From Desulforhopalus singaporensis (lineage in GTDB: Bacteria > Desulfobacterota > Desulfobulbia > Desulfobulbales > Desulfocapsaceae), in assembly GCF_900104445.1 (NCBI RefSeq), contig NZ_FNJI01000033.1, forward strand, positions 1 through 52,176: a stretch of 52,176 nt of DNA, in the 5' to 3' direction. Under the pieces are notes generated by a model that was not told the DNA's origin, did not search any database, and saw nothing but the letters and a program-made list of their open reading frames with translations. Every line of letters starts with the position of its first letter. The stretch's first letter is position 1. Made by a program: the position numbers and the translations under genes. Positions 18,411 through 27,491 of this stretch are shown here, piece after piece.

Positions 18411-19525
18411 TATTTTCTTTTTCTAGCTATTTCCTCAAGACAGCAGGCGACGATACGCTCCGGTGCATCAGGAAAGGCGAGCTTTTTCATGGATGCCGCC
18501 ATCTTTTCACGTTTTTTCGGGTTATCAAGCAACTCCTGCACCGCTTGTGCGAGTTTTTCCGGGGTGAGACCGGCCTCCGGCAGCAAAACGGCTCCTCCGC
18601 CCTGCACATAGTAGTCAGCGTTTTTCTGCTGATGATTGTCCGCGGCAAACGGATACGGAATTAACACCGCGGGCTTGCCTAGAACGGCAAGTTCCGAGAG
18701 TGTTGTGGCTCCCGCCCTTGAAATGAGAAAATCGGCATCCCGGTATACTTTTTCCATATCGTTGAAAAATGGTGCCACTTCCACATCTATTTTGAGCGTG
18801 CGGTACGCCTTTTCTACCATCTGTGCATCTCTGCTGCCGGTCTGATGTATGATTTTCAGGTGTTGTCGACTTTTTTCCGGGACAAGCGCCAGCGCCCGGG
18901 GAACCAGCTCGTTGATGGCATGCGCTCCCTGGCTGCCGCCAAGGACCAGGATACAGGTCTTATCGCCTTTTTTTTCCTGCGCCACACCTCCGAGCCTGAG
19001 AATATTTTCCCGCACCGGATTTCCGGTATAGACAATTTTTTCCGCATCAAACAGTTGGCCTGAGCCCGGAAGCGAAAGGCATACCCGATCGGCAATTTTG
19101 CCAAGTTTGCGGTTGGCCAGGCCGGGAACGGAATTCTGTTCGTGGATGACAGTTGCGATCCCCATCTGTTTTCCGGCGGCGACCACAGGTCCGGTCACAT
19201 AGCCGCCGACTCCGAGAATTACATCCGGCCTGAAGTTACGGATTATCTTCAGCGCCTGCATATAGGCAAAGGGAAGAGTCGCCACCGCCCGTATGAGCTG
19301 GAAGATATTTTTTCCCTTCAGACCGTAACAGGTCACCGTCTCACTGTCGAACCCGTACCGAGCCAGACTGTTGGTGTCTATTTTCCGGTTGGTGCCGACA
19401 AAAAGCACTTTGCAGTCCGGAAACCTGTTGCGAAACGCCTGGGCTGTCGCCACGGCAGGAAAGAGGTGTCCGCCGGTTCCGCCGCCTGTTAGCAGCAGCC
19501 GCATTTGCTGGTCACGCCTGGTCAT
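18410..19525 (-). CDS. murG: Lipid II synthase MurG
   Basis: A 371-residue GT28 glycosyltransferase that adds GlcNAc to lipid I on the inner membrane face. N-terminal [11 protein letters not shown], the second glycine loop [10 protein letters not shown], the third loop [11 protein letters not shown] and the nucleotide-binding [25 protein letters not shown] segment are intact. The start at 19525 overlaps murD by 4 bp; an internal ATG (MRLLLTGG) would remove seven residues. In the usual dcw order ftsW lies between murD and murG; the overlap leaves no room for it. Confidence 0.97.
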   Translation of the reverse strand: MTRRDQQMRLLLTGGGTGGHLFPAVATAQAFRNRFPDCKVLFVGTNRKIDTNSLARYGFDSETVTCYGLKGKNIFQLIRAVATLPFAYMQALKIIRNFRPDVILGVGGYVTGPVVAAGKQMGIATVIHEQNSVPGLANRKLGKIADRVCLSLPGSGQLFDAEKIVYTGNPVRENILRLGGVAQEKKGDKTCILVLGGSQGAHAINELVPRALALVPEKSRQHLKIIHQTGSRDAQMVEKAYRTLKIDVEVAPFFNDMEKVYRDADFLISRAGATTLSELAVLGKPAVLIPYPFAADNHQQKNADYYVQGGGAVLLPEAGLTPEKLAQAVQELLDNPKKREKMAASMKKLAFPDAPERIVACCLEEIARKRK

Positions 19526-20931
19526 ACCGAGACCTCGCCGTTGTTTTGATGTTCCCCTTTTCCAGGCTGTACAAGCTTCATTACCGCAGCTTTGAAGACT
19601 TCTCCCCGCTGGGCGTACGAAGCGAACATGTCAAAACTCGCACAGGCGGGCGACAGCAGCACCGTATCCCCCCCGGTTGCCGCCCCTGCCGCCAGTTCGA
19701 CGGCATGAACCATATCCAATGCCCGATCCGTCTCGACTATGTCTGCAAGTGCCTGGCCGATCGCCTCAGCGGCTTCCCCCAGCAGTATAACCCGCCGCAC
19801 TTTCTGCGCCACAGCCTGACGCAGCAGCCGGTAATTCTCACCCTTGTCGCGTCCACCGGCGATGAGAATAACAGGACCCTGCAGCTGTGCCAGGGCGCCG
19901 ATAACCGCTCCGGTATTGGTCGCCTTGGAATCGTTGTAGTATTTCACTCCGGCCGATTCGGTCACGAATTCCAGCCGATGCTGCAAAGACTTGAACTGGA
20001 GCAACCCCTCCTGGATCTGGGCCCTGGGGCATCCCATTGCTTCCAGGGCGAGCACCGCCGCACCGTAATTGAGCCCGACAAACCCGGTATCTCCATCTTT
20101 CAGGTCGCCGTCACCGATCGCATATTCTCTTGTTCCCGCTACCACCAGACGATTTCCGACAACCACGAGGTCGTTGTATCTGCCGGTTCCAAAGGACTGC
20201 AGGCGCCCCTTGTAATCCGGGTCAAGATGCTGGCAGTTGGGGTCGTCTCCGTTGACAATTGCCACCTGGTCGCTTTGCTGCCCGGAAAAAAGATTCATCT
20301 TGGCCGAAATATACCGGTCAAAGGTCCGGTGCCTGTCGAGATGATCAGGACTAATATTGAGCAGAACTCCCACATCCGGGGCAAAATTTCCACAGAGATC
20401 GAGCTGAAAAGAGGAGAGCTCAACCACTATGATGTCGTAAGAATCAGGTTCCAGGCAGTAATCATAGAGCGGGGTGCCGATGTTGCCGCCGACGAAAACC
20501 CGCCGGCCGCTTCGCGCCAGCACCTCCCCGATGAGCGTGGTCACAGTGGTTTTACCGTTAGTACCGGAGATCGCGACGACCGGGCTTTTGAGGTGCTCTG
20601 CCACCAGTTCAAGCTCTCCTGTTATCCTGACCCCCGCTTCAGCCAACCGTTTCAACAAAGGGTCGTCAAGATCGATTCCGGGACTGACAATCACCACGTC
20701 CGCCCGGCCAAGAAATGAGAAACTGTGTTCGCCTGCCTCCCAGGCGACACCTGTCCGCTGCAGTAATTCCTGCTCTTGCGCGCCAAACTGCTCGCGGGAA
20801 CGTTTATCGGAGACTATAACCTTAGCGCCGCAGGCCAGGGCAAACTCCACCGCACTTCTGCCGGAGACCCCAAGCCCCATGACGGCTACTGTTTTGCCGG
20901 AGTCGGTTCCTATGTATCTGTTGTTTATCAT
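19522..20931 (-). CDS. murD: UDP-N-acetylmuramoyl-L-alanine--D-glutamate ligase MurD
   Basis: A 469-residue Mur ligase that adds D-Glu. The N-terminal Rossmann motif VMGLGVSGRSAVEFAL, the P-loop ISGTNGKTTVTTL, the NISPDHLDRH motif and KYYNDSKATNTGAV are present. Size is normal. The start shares one base with the mraY stop and the end overlaps murG by 4 bp, showing tight coupling in a cluster that lacks ftsW at this junction. Confidence 0.97.
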   Translation of the reverse strand: MINNRYIGTDSGKTVAVMGLGVSGRSAVEFALACGAKVIVSDKRSREQFGAQEQELLQRTGVAWEAGEHSFSFLGRADVVIVSPGIDLDDPLLKRLAEAGVRITGELELVAEHLKSPVVAISGTNGKTTVTTLIGEVLARSGRRVFVGGNIGTPLYDYCLEPDSYDIIVVELSSFQLDLCGNFAPDVGVLLNISPDHLDRHRTFDRYISAKMNLFSGQQSDQVAIVNGDDPNCQHLDPDYKGRLQSFGTGRYNDLVVVGNRLVVAGTREYAIGDGDLKDGDTGFVGLNYGAAVLALEAMGCPRAQIQEGLLQFKSLQHRLEFVTESAGVKYYNDSKATNTGAVIGALAQLQGPVILIAGGRDKGENYRLLRQAVAQKVRRVILLGEAAEAIGQALADIVETDRALDMVHAVELAAGAATGGDTVLLSPACASFDMFASYAQRGEVFKAAVMKLVQPGKGEHQNNGEVSV

Positions 20932-22010
20932 CAGCGCAGCTTCAGGGTTGCAATGGCAAACAGGCCGAGAATTATCGACACGATCCAGAACCGGACCACG
21001 ACCTTCGTCTCATGCCAGCCTTTTTTCTCGAAATGATGATGAAAAGGCGCCATCAAAAAAATTCTCTTGCCGTGAGTAAGCTTAAAGTACCCCACCTGCA
21101 AAATAACAGAAAGAGCTTCCATCACGAAGACTCCGCCCACTATGGCCAGCAAAAATTCCTGTTTGATGATAATGGCAACCGATCCCAACGCGCCGCCCAG
21201 GGCCAGAGATCCGACATCTCCCATAAAAATCTGCGCCGGATACGCGTTAAACCAGAGAAAGCCGAGACAAGCCCCGAATATTGCGCCGCAAAATATCGAC
21301 AGCTCACCGCTGCCATTGACATATGGCAGCTGCAGATAATTTGCCAGCACCGCATGACCCGCCAGGTAGGAAAATACCAGGTAAACGGCGGCGGTAACCA
21401 CGGTTGGTCCCGCGGCGAGCCCGTCCAGGCCGTCGGTCAGGTTTACCGCGTTGGATGCCCCGACGATGACCAGTATGGCAAAAATCACGTAGAACCAGCC
21501 GAGATCCGGGCGAAAGTCCTTGAGAAACGGGATACTCAGGTGTCCGTCAAAACCGGGTAACAGAATAATAAACAACCCGACAGCGGAGGCGCCTGCAACC
21601 TGCAGCACCAGTTTACCGCGGGCACTCAACCCCTTGGAATTTTTTTTCTTTATCTTCCGGTAATCGTCATAAGCGCCGATGCCGCCATAGAACGTCGTCA
21701 CAAACATCATCAACCAGACCTGGGAAATGTCAAGACGCGCCCACAGAAAAGTCGAGAGCATGATGGAAAAAAGAATCAGCATCCCTCCCATGGTGGGGAC
21801 ACCCTGCTTGGCCAGATGGGTCTCCGGCCCGTCATCGCGCACAACCTGTCCGATCTGAAATTTCTTCATCGTCCGGATGAAAAGGGGACCGAGTAGCAAA
21901 ACGATTACAAAAGCGGTCAACGCCCCGCAGATGGCACGGAAAGTGATATAACGAAAAACATTTAATCCTCCCAGCAATGTGTGAAGAGGATACAGTAAAT
22001 GGTAAAGCAT
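20931..22010 (-). CDS. mraY: Phospho-MurNAc-pentapeptide transferase MraY
   Basis: A 359-residue polytopic membrane enzyme that moves phospho-MurNAc-pentapeptide to undecaprenyl phosphate, forming lipid I. About ten membrane helices can be read. The signature PTMGG, the acidic AYDDYRK, the NAVNLTDGLDGLA loop and the His-rich APFHHHFEKKGWHE loop of the active site are intact. It sits between the murE-murF fusion (41 bp gap) and murD. Confidence 0.97.
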   Translation of the reverse strand: MLYHLLYPLHTLLGGLNVFRYITFRAICGALTAFVIVLLLGPLFIRTMKKFQIGQVVRDDGPETHLAKQGVPTMGGMLILFSIMLSTFLWARLDISQVWLMMFVTTFYGGIGAYDDYRKIKKKNSKGLSARGKLVLQVAGASAVGLFIILLPGFDGHLSIPFLKDFRPDLGWFYVIFAILVIVGASNAVNLTDGLDGLAAGPTVVTAAVYLVFSYLAGHAVLANYLQLPYVNGSGELSIFCGAIFGACLGFLWFNAYPAQIFMGDVGSLALGGALGSVAIIIKQEFLLAIVGGVFVMEALSVILQVGYFKLTHGKRIFLMAPFHHHFEKKGWHETKVVVRFWIVSIILGLFAIATLKLR

Positions 22011-22051
22011 AATTTTTTATATAAAGTATGGAAAAGAGGTCACCCCTCCCG

Positions 22052-25000
22052 TTAATGGTTATCACCGGCTGCACCAAGCAGCTCATCGACGATAGTCTCA
22101 AATCTCAGACCTCGCGACGCCTTGACCAGGACCATGTCGTCACCGCAGCCGCCCTTGCGCCCAATCTCGGACATCAGCCAGGACACCACGTGCTCTTTAT
22201 CGTCAAACGTCCTTATCCTTTCCCGCGGAAAGCCGTTCTCTACCGCCCCGCAGAGGATATGGTTCCTGAACTCTCCTGTTACCACGACTTCGTCGATATT
22301 CAGTCGTGCAACGACTCTGCCTATGTCGTAATGTGCCGCCTGCGAGTCATCGCCAAGCTCCAGCATATCGCCCAGGACCGCGTACGATCCGCCCCGGCAG
22401 ATCTGTTTCAAGGTCGTCAGACCCGCTTTCATGGAAGCCGGATTGGCATTATAGGTGTCGTTGATTATACTTAATCCTTGCGGCGATTTCACGATCTGCA
22501 TCCGTTTATCCGGTGCACGAAAATCCCGCAGCCCGGCGGCAATCTGCGCCAGGGTCGCCCCGGCCGCTACCCCGATTGCCGCCGCACAAAGAGCGTTTGC
22601 GACATTATGCTCACCGGGGACAAACAGTGTGACTTCCGCAACATTCAAGCCATGATGGAGCGTGAAGGTTGTGGTACCATCATCTTTCATGCGGCGGTCG
22701 GCAACCCATAGATCGGGCTGTAGCCGCATGTCGCAAGCGTTGTCGCCATCAACCGGGACAAGGGAGAAAGTTACCCGCCTTTGCCGGTAGTTTTCACTAA
22801 GTTTTTTTATTCGCTCATCGTCGAGGTTTACCACCAGGGTCGCCTCGTCGGAGGTGGCGCGATAGAGCTCTTCTTTGGCCCTGGCAACCCCTTCCACGGA
22901 CCCCAGCCCTGCGAGATGGGCGCCGTGGATATTGGTTATGCAGCTGATATCCGGATCGGCAATTTCCGCAAGCCTTGCTATTTCCCCGGGAACGTTCATC
23001 CCCATTTCCAGGATAACCCCTCTCTGGTGCACCCCAAGCGGCAGCAGTGACAGCGGCAGCCCCACCAGGTTGTTGAAATTGCCCTTCGTCTTGAGCACAA
23101 CGCCATCGGGATACGCCTCTCCTTCAGGCCATTTCCTGTTAAAGATGGCGGCAACCATCTCTTTTACCGTAGTTTTCCCGCAGCTCCCGGTTATCCCGAC
23201 CACGACCTGATCGCAGCACTCTCTTACAGCCCGGCGCCTGAATGCAGCAAGATCCCCGAGTGCTGCGGTCGTATCCGCCACCTGTATCTGCACACACGAG
23301 CCGTCAGGCAACCCCAGGGGGTGATCCACCACCACACAGCGGCACCCGTTTGCCACAGCCTGCGCCGCATGGTCGTGACCGTCATGAATTTCCCCTTTGA
23401 GCGCGACGAATATGCCGTTTTGGGTGTACTTTCTGCTGTCGGAGACAACTTCTCCAAGCAGTGCGTCATCGCTCTTTCCTGCTGCCAGGGTGCCTCCGGT
23501 AGCTTTTAGCAGCTGCTCAATCCCCCATGAATACAGCGCGTTTCTCGCCTGCAGCCGGTCATCGAAAAATTTTTTCCCATTACGGGTAAGCTGGTAGTTT
23601 TCATGCCCCTTGCCGGCAATGATGACAATATCGCCCGGCAAGGCGGCCCTGACCCCATGACCAATCGCCTCCGCCCGCTGCCTCACAACCACGCAGCCCT
23701 TTTCATTCCGGTTTTCCTGGCTGAGCAACCACTCTATATCCCTCACTCTCATGCCGCTTTCAGCCACCCCGTCCATGATCTCCGAAATTATCAGGCCGGG
23801 CTCCTCACTTCTCGGGTTGTCGTCGGTCACAATAACCACATCGGCGAAACGTGCGGCGACAGCCCCCATAACCGGCCGCTTGCCGCGATCCCTGTCGCCG
23901 CCGCAGCCGAATATACAGTAAAGTCTTCCATGGGGCAAAGCTTTGACGGTGGTCAGCACCTTGAGCAGGGCGTCCGGGGTATGGGCGTAATCGACCATAA
24001 CCGTCGCACCGTCAAGGCGCCACCCTTTATCCGCGGCGACTTTTTCAAGCCTGCCCGGCGCCCCTGCTGCCGTAGTAAGAGCCTGGCGGGTAGTGTCCAT
24101 TGCTATTCCCGCTGCCTTACAGATGCCGATGGCTGCGAGGACGTTTTCGACGTTGAAATAGCCGACAAGGGGCGTGGTTACGCCAATCTTTTCACCGTCG
24201 ACGACAACGGTAAGCGTCGATTTATCTAGACTCTCGATATGTTCGGAAAGGGATATCGTTGCGTTGTCTCCCCTGCCCCAGGTAATGCACTGGCGGTCTT
24301 TACCGCAACACACGTCGTTGAGGTACATAAGGGCATGCACATGTTCATGGCCTTCGCCGGACTCTGGGCACTGGGGAATCACGGTTTGCGCATTTTCAGC
24401 CAGATGCCCGGTAAACAGGAGCATTTTTGATTGAAAATAGTTGTCCATATCTTTGTGGTAATCGAGATGATCACGGGACAAGTTGGTGAACGCTGCGATA
24501 TCAAATCGTAAGGTATTGACGCGGGACTGTGCCAGCGCATGGGAGGAAACCTCCATGATCACATGGGTGACCCCGTTATCGACCATCTCCCGCAGCACCC
24601 TGTGCAGTACAAGAGGATCCGGCGTGGTAAGCTGGGTCGCCAGCACCTTGGTGTCCTTTTCCGGGACCGTGTACCTATTGTTCACCGTACCGATCACCCC
24701 CACACTTACCCCAGCCTGAACAAGCACTTGCTCAACCAGATAACTGACCGTGGTTTTACCGTTGGTTCCGGTAATCCCGACGAGGGTTAAACTCTGTGCC
24801 GGATTATCGTAATAGTTGGCGACAACGATGCCGTACGCTCTGGCGGTGTCAGCGGTTTCCACCACCGTCACGCCCCGCCCGACCAGGCCGTCGATCTCCC
24901 CGGGGGACAACCGCCCGGTTTGACACAAAATTGCTACGGCACCACCCGCCGCCGCATCGGTTATAAAATCGTGACCGTCATTGGTAAGCCCTGCATGGGC

Positions 25001-25144
25001 GACAAAAAAACTTCCAGGGCAGACGGTTCTCGAATCGGCGGTGACGGCCAGGGGTTCTATGGTGCTGGCATCAAGATTGGGGGGACAATATAGCCCCTGG
25101 TACTGGCTGTTTGCCAACAGGCGGGTGAGGCTTTTGCGTAACAT
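22052..25144 (-). CDS. Bifunctional MurE-MurF ligase (fused)
   Basis: One uninterrupted ORF encodes two Mur ligases, about 1030 residues. The MurE half (1 to about 535) has GITGTNGKTT, NLSRDHLDYH and DDNPRSEEP; DNPR is the signature of meso-diaminopimelate ligases. The MurF half (from about 540) has VSDSRK, GITGSCGKTTVKEM, KGNFNNLVGLPLSLL and INDTYNANPASM. The two act in sequence, adding meso-DAP then D-Ala-D-Ala to the UDP-MurNAc peptide. The frame is open to 25270 inside ftsI, but the ATG at 25144 (MLRKSLTRLL) starts the MurE homology; its ribosome site is weak, so the start is uncertain. Such fusions are known in some Proteobacteria. Confidence 0.93.
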   Translation of the reverse strand: MLRKSLTRLLANSQYQGLYCPPNLDASTIEPLAVTADSRTVCPGSFFVAHAGLTNDGHDFITDAAAGGAVAILCQTGRLSPGEIDGLVGRGVTVVETADTARAYGIVVANYYDNPAQSLTLVGITGTNGKTTVSYLVEQVLVQAGVSVGVIGTVNNRYTVPEKDTKVLATQLTTPDPLVLHRVLREMVDNGVTHVIMEVSSHALAQSRVNTLRFDIAAFTNLSRDHLDYHKDMDNYFQSKMLLFTGHLAENAQTVIPQCPESGEGHEHVHALMYLNDVCCGKDRQCITWGRGDNATISLSEHIESLDKSTLTVVVDGEKIGVTTPLVGYFNVENVLAAIGICKAAGIAMDTTRQALTTAAGAPGRLEKVAADKGWRLDGATVMVDYAHTPDALLKVLTTVKALPHGRLYCIFGCGGDRDRGKRPVMGAVAARFADVVIVTDDNPRSEEPGLIISEIMDGVAESGMRVRDIEWLLSQENRNEKGCVVVRQRAEAIGHGVRAALPGDIVIIAGKGHENYQLTRNGKKFFDDRLQARNALYSWGIEQLLKATGGTLAAGKSDDALLGEVVSDSRKYTQNGIFVALKGEIHDGHDHAAQAVANGCRCVVVDHPLGLPDGSCVQIQVADTTAALGDLAAFRRRAVRECCDQVVVGITGSCGKTTVKEMVAAIFNRKWPEGEAYPDGVVLKTKGNFNNLVGLPLSLLPLGVHQRGVILEMGMNVPGEIARLAEIADPDISCITNIHGAHLAGLGSVEGVARAKEELYRATSDEATLVVNLDDERIKKLSENYRQRRVTFSLVPVDGDNACDMRLQPDLWVADRRMKDDGTTTFTLHHGLNVAEVTLFVPGEHNVANALCAAAIGVAAGATLAQIAAGLRDFRAPDKRMQIVKSPQGLSIINDTYNANPASMKAGLTTLKQICRGGSYAVLGDMLELGDDSQAAHYDIGRVVARLNIDEVVVTGEFRNHILCGAVENGFPRERIRTFDDKEHVVSWLMSEIGRKGGCGDDMVLVKASRGLRFETIVDELLGAAGDNH

Positions 25145-25181
25145 GAATGAGGCACCGGGTTGGAGATGATAATTTTTCTGT

Positions 25182-27080
25182 CTATTGCCCTTGACGTGTT
25201 TTACGCATCTTGTCAAGACGCATTTTTGAACTCTGTTCCAAAATGAGCCGGCAGGTTTTAATTTTTTCAAGGGAAGTCCCCGGCGGGGGCTCCTGGTCCA
25301 CGACCCTTCCGGTACCTTTGATTTTTATTTCAACATCAGCTCCCTGGAGCATGCGAAGACTTTTGCGAAGACTCAACCCCTTAAGGTCCGGCATAGCCAG
25401 TGGCGCTGGAAGCAAATCTTTGTCTGAAACGGTGCCTTGTCTTTTGTCTTCCCCCTCAACCTTCTGCCCCTGGTAGTTGCCCTGTTCTCCTGGTTCGGGC
25501 TCTACAACGTCGGCAACCGTTTGCGCCACCTGGTGCAGTATGGCTATACGACCAACTTTGCGGTCGATCACTTCCTCCACGGGAATCGGCCCTTTCCCCT
25601 CCGGCAGGGGATATTCAGGTGTGTACCTGCACACAACCAGAAGGTACAAGTCCTTTTCTCCCGCAGGAATTGCCACGAAAGTAACGTCGTCGGTTACAAC
25701 TTCATATTTTCCTTTGAGATCCGTGGTCTCGGCAACAACAACACGGTCCCGCAGGTACAACGCAGAAGAATGGGAGGAGTCCACCCTGCTCTTGAAAAGC
25801 TGTTTCATCTCCCTGGTACTGTCGGCAAGCCTTGGATCAAACAAAAAGTTACCTGCGCCCTGTCGCCCGAGATCTATCTCCTCGCCCGTTTTGGTGTCCA
25901 GAATATATTTCACCGCATGGGGAGTTCTCTCCAGCCCACCCTCGAGTATTGCGGAATAGGCGGTGAGAAGCCTGAACGGCGTGGTCATCTCGGGAATCAA
26001 CGCAAAATCGACGTCATCGGAGACGAGGGGAAGCTTTTGGGCGACACCAGGGTCACTCTCGCCAGGCGATTCATCCTGACGGTAAAAATCGGTCGCCGTC
26101 CTCTCCCCGAGCCGGAGCAGATCCCAGAACCTCAGGTAAATCCCCAGGCTCTCAGGTGATGGCGACAGGGACCACGCCAACACCTTCCTGCCACTGTCCG
26201 CTTCACCAAAAAGTACTGCGCAATCCTTTAAAAAAAGACGAAAAGCGTCGGGCAGATAGAGCTCTGTAAAAAACAGATTTTCAAGTTCTGCACGGGTATA
26301 TTTGGTAAAGTTGTTTGGATCGAATCCCGGGAATTGAGAACCACCGATCAACTCCCCCGTTTCTCCCTCGACAAGATACGCCGAAACCTTCGCTCCAGAA
26401 TCGGCTGCCGCAATATCTCTTGCAATTTCATCAAGCAGCCGCTGGATCTTGAGATTGACGGTCAGAACCAGGTTCTGACTCGTGCTGACCACCTTGCCCG
26501 CTTGATGTGCCTTGAGTTTTCTCGAGGCCAGCAACCTGTCGTAATAGTATTCGACGCCTGACAACCCGGTCCCGTCTGCGACGTAACCGACGACATGCGC
26601 AGCACTCAGGTCGTTGGGATAATATCTTTTCCCCTCCTGTTGAAAATGTACTCCCGGCAGGTTGAGTTTTCTTATCTCTATTTCCTGTTCTTCACTGATA
26701 TCTTCCGCAACCCAGAATCTCAGAACGCCGCTTTCGAGCTGATCAATCAGTTTGTTTGCATCGAGTGACAGGATTGAAGCGAGCGATATTGCCGTATCGC
26801 TTATCGATTCAACCTCCCTGGTCCTAACGAAGACCGCAACCCGGTCCAAGGTGACAGCAAGCTGCTTGAGGTTTCTGTCGTAGATGGTTCCCCGTTCAAG
26901 AATTCCCGAGGACCCTCCGTTTTCTGGCTTGTTTATATAACGCAACAGATACCCGGCAACGTGGTAGCGGCTGATCAGGCTATACATAACAACAACCAGA
27001 ACCGCCAGCAGCCCCAGACAGAGTACCCCCCGCCTCCCCTTTTTATTTTTCCTGATTCTGAGGAGGGACTGTTTAGTCAT
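25182..27080 (-). CDS. ftsI: FtsI/PBP3-like protein with degenerate transpeptidase motifs, PASTA tail
   Basis: A 632-residue class B penicillin-binding-protein homologue in the ftsI position. It has a membrane helix (about 18-38), the pedestal boxes RGTIYDRNLKQLAVT (63-77) and AAHVVGYVADGTGLSGVE (160-177), and a C-terminal PASTA domain (about 560-615). All three catalytic motifs are lost. Where EPGSTFKP should be, the sequence is YLPDAFRLF (275-283), with no nucleophile Ser and Arg for Lys. The SxN segment is deleted: the stretch between motifs is about 50 residues shorter than usual. VAGKTGTAQ is replaced by VAETTDLKG (449-457). KTGE at 397-400 is a substrate-distal turn, not the KTG box. 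The frame is intact and the flanking homology continuous, so this looks like a maintained non-enzymatic FtsI rather than a frameshift. Start and cluster position are normal. Confidence 0.85.
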   Translation of the reverse strand: MTKQSLLRIRKNKKGRRGVLCLGLLAVLVVVMYSLISRYHVAGYLLRYINKPENGGSSGILERGTIYDRNLKQLAVTLDRVAVFVRTREVESISDTAISLASILSLDANKLIDQLESGVLRFWVAEDISEEQEIEIRKLNLPGVHFQQEGKRYYPNDLSAAHVVGYVADGTGLSGVEYYYDRLLASRKLKAHQAGKVVSTSQNLVLTVNLKIQRLLDEIARDIAAADSGAKVSAYLVEGETGELIGGSQFPGFDPNNFTKYTRAELENLFFTELYLPDAFRLFLKDCAVLFGEADSGRKVLAWSLSPSPESLGIYLRFWDLLRLGERTATDFYRQDESPGESDPGVAQKLPLVSDDVDFALIPEMTTPFRLLTAYSAILEGGLERTPHAVKYILDTKTGEEIDLGRQGAGNFLFDPRLADSTREMKQLFKSRVDSSHSSALYLRDRVVVAETTDLKGKYEVVTDDVTFVAIPAGEKDLYLLVVCRYTPEYPLPEGKGPIPVEEVIDRKVGRIAILHQVAQTVADVVEPEPGEQGNYQGQKVEGEDKRQGTVSDKDLLPAPLAMPDLKGLSLRKSLRMLQGADVEIKIKGTGRVVDQEPPPGTSLEKIKTCRLILEQSSKMRLDKMRKTRQGQ

Positions 27081-27089
27081 AAAGAAAAA

Positions 27090-27482
27090 CTAGAGATAGG
27101 AGAATGTTGCCAGTCTTCTGTTGAATTTTCCAACCTGATCCTTGGTGGCGCTGTACAGTTCCAACCTTTCCCCTGCGAGTTTTTCGATATTTCCAGGCGT
27201 CCATAATCTCGCCCTTTTCGCCAACAGGTCGATATTGCGGTTTTCAAGCTGCTGGACCTTGGCTTCCATACGGGACATGGACCGGTCCATGCTGCTCAAG
27301 GTAGAGGAAATCACGATGTTGAACAGCAACACTACCGGCAGAATCATCAGGACAATTTTACCAACTCTACGCCACATTGCCATGCTGCCGGGCACCACCA
27401 TCGATCTGCGGCGATGCTTCGACAGGAAATCAACCTTGGAGGCTGATCGAATCTGAATCTGGGTTGTATTGCTGTATATCAT
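27090..27482 (-). CDS. ftsL: Cell division protein FtsL-like
   Basis: A 130-residue bitopic protein in the standard ftsL slot between rsmH and ftsI. A basic N-terminus of about 40 residues precedes one helix (VGKIVLMILPVVLLFNIVI), then a leucine-zipper-like coiled coil (SRMEAKVQQLENRNIDLLAKRA) and the short LWTPGNIEKLAGERLELY region typical of FtsL/DivIC proteins. Assignment rests on topology and position because FtsL is poorly conserved. ATG at 27482 has AGGGGG four bases upstream. FtsL normally activates FtsW-FtsI together with FtsQ and FtsB. Confidence 0.85.
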   Translation of the reverse strand: MIYSNTTQIQIRSASKVDFLSKHRRRSMVVPGSMAMWRRVGKIVLMILPVVLLFNIVISSTLSSMDRSMSRMEAKVQQLENRNIDLLAKRARLWTPGNIEKLAGERLELYSATKDQVGKFNRRLATFSYL

Positions 27483-27491
27483 CTTTCCCCC

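Noticed and set aside
24539-24790. Plus-strand ORFs opposite the mur and fts genes (many, up to 469 codons, for example 13753-15162)
   Set aside because: They are shadows in GC-rich coding DNA; the opposite strands carry complete conserved genes with motifs.
25880-25895. KTGE at residues 397-400 of the FtsI-like protein as the KTG catalytic box
   Set aside because: It lies in LDTKTGEEIDL, the turn that usually reads DxxTGEV well before the catalytic KTG. The true box position, after VVVA at 446-449, has no KTG.
26184-26195. SGRK at residues 296-299 of the FtsI-like protein as a shifted SxxK motif
   Set aside because: It is about 16 residues too late, lacks the EPG..F context and falls after the helix that aligns with the active-site helix. 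Kept only as a point to test by structure prediction.
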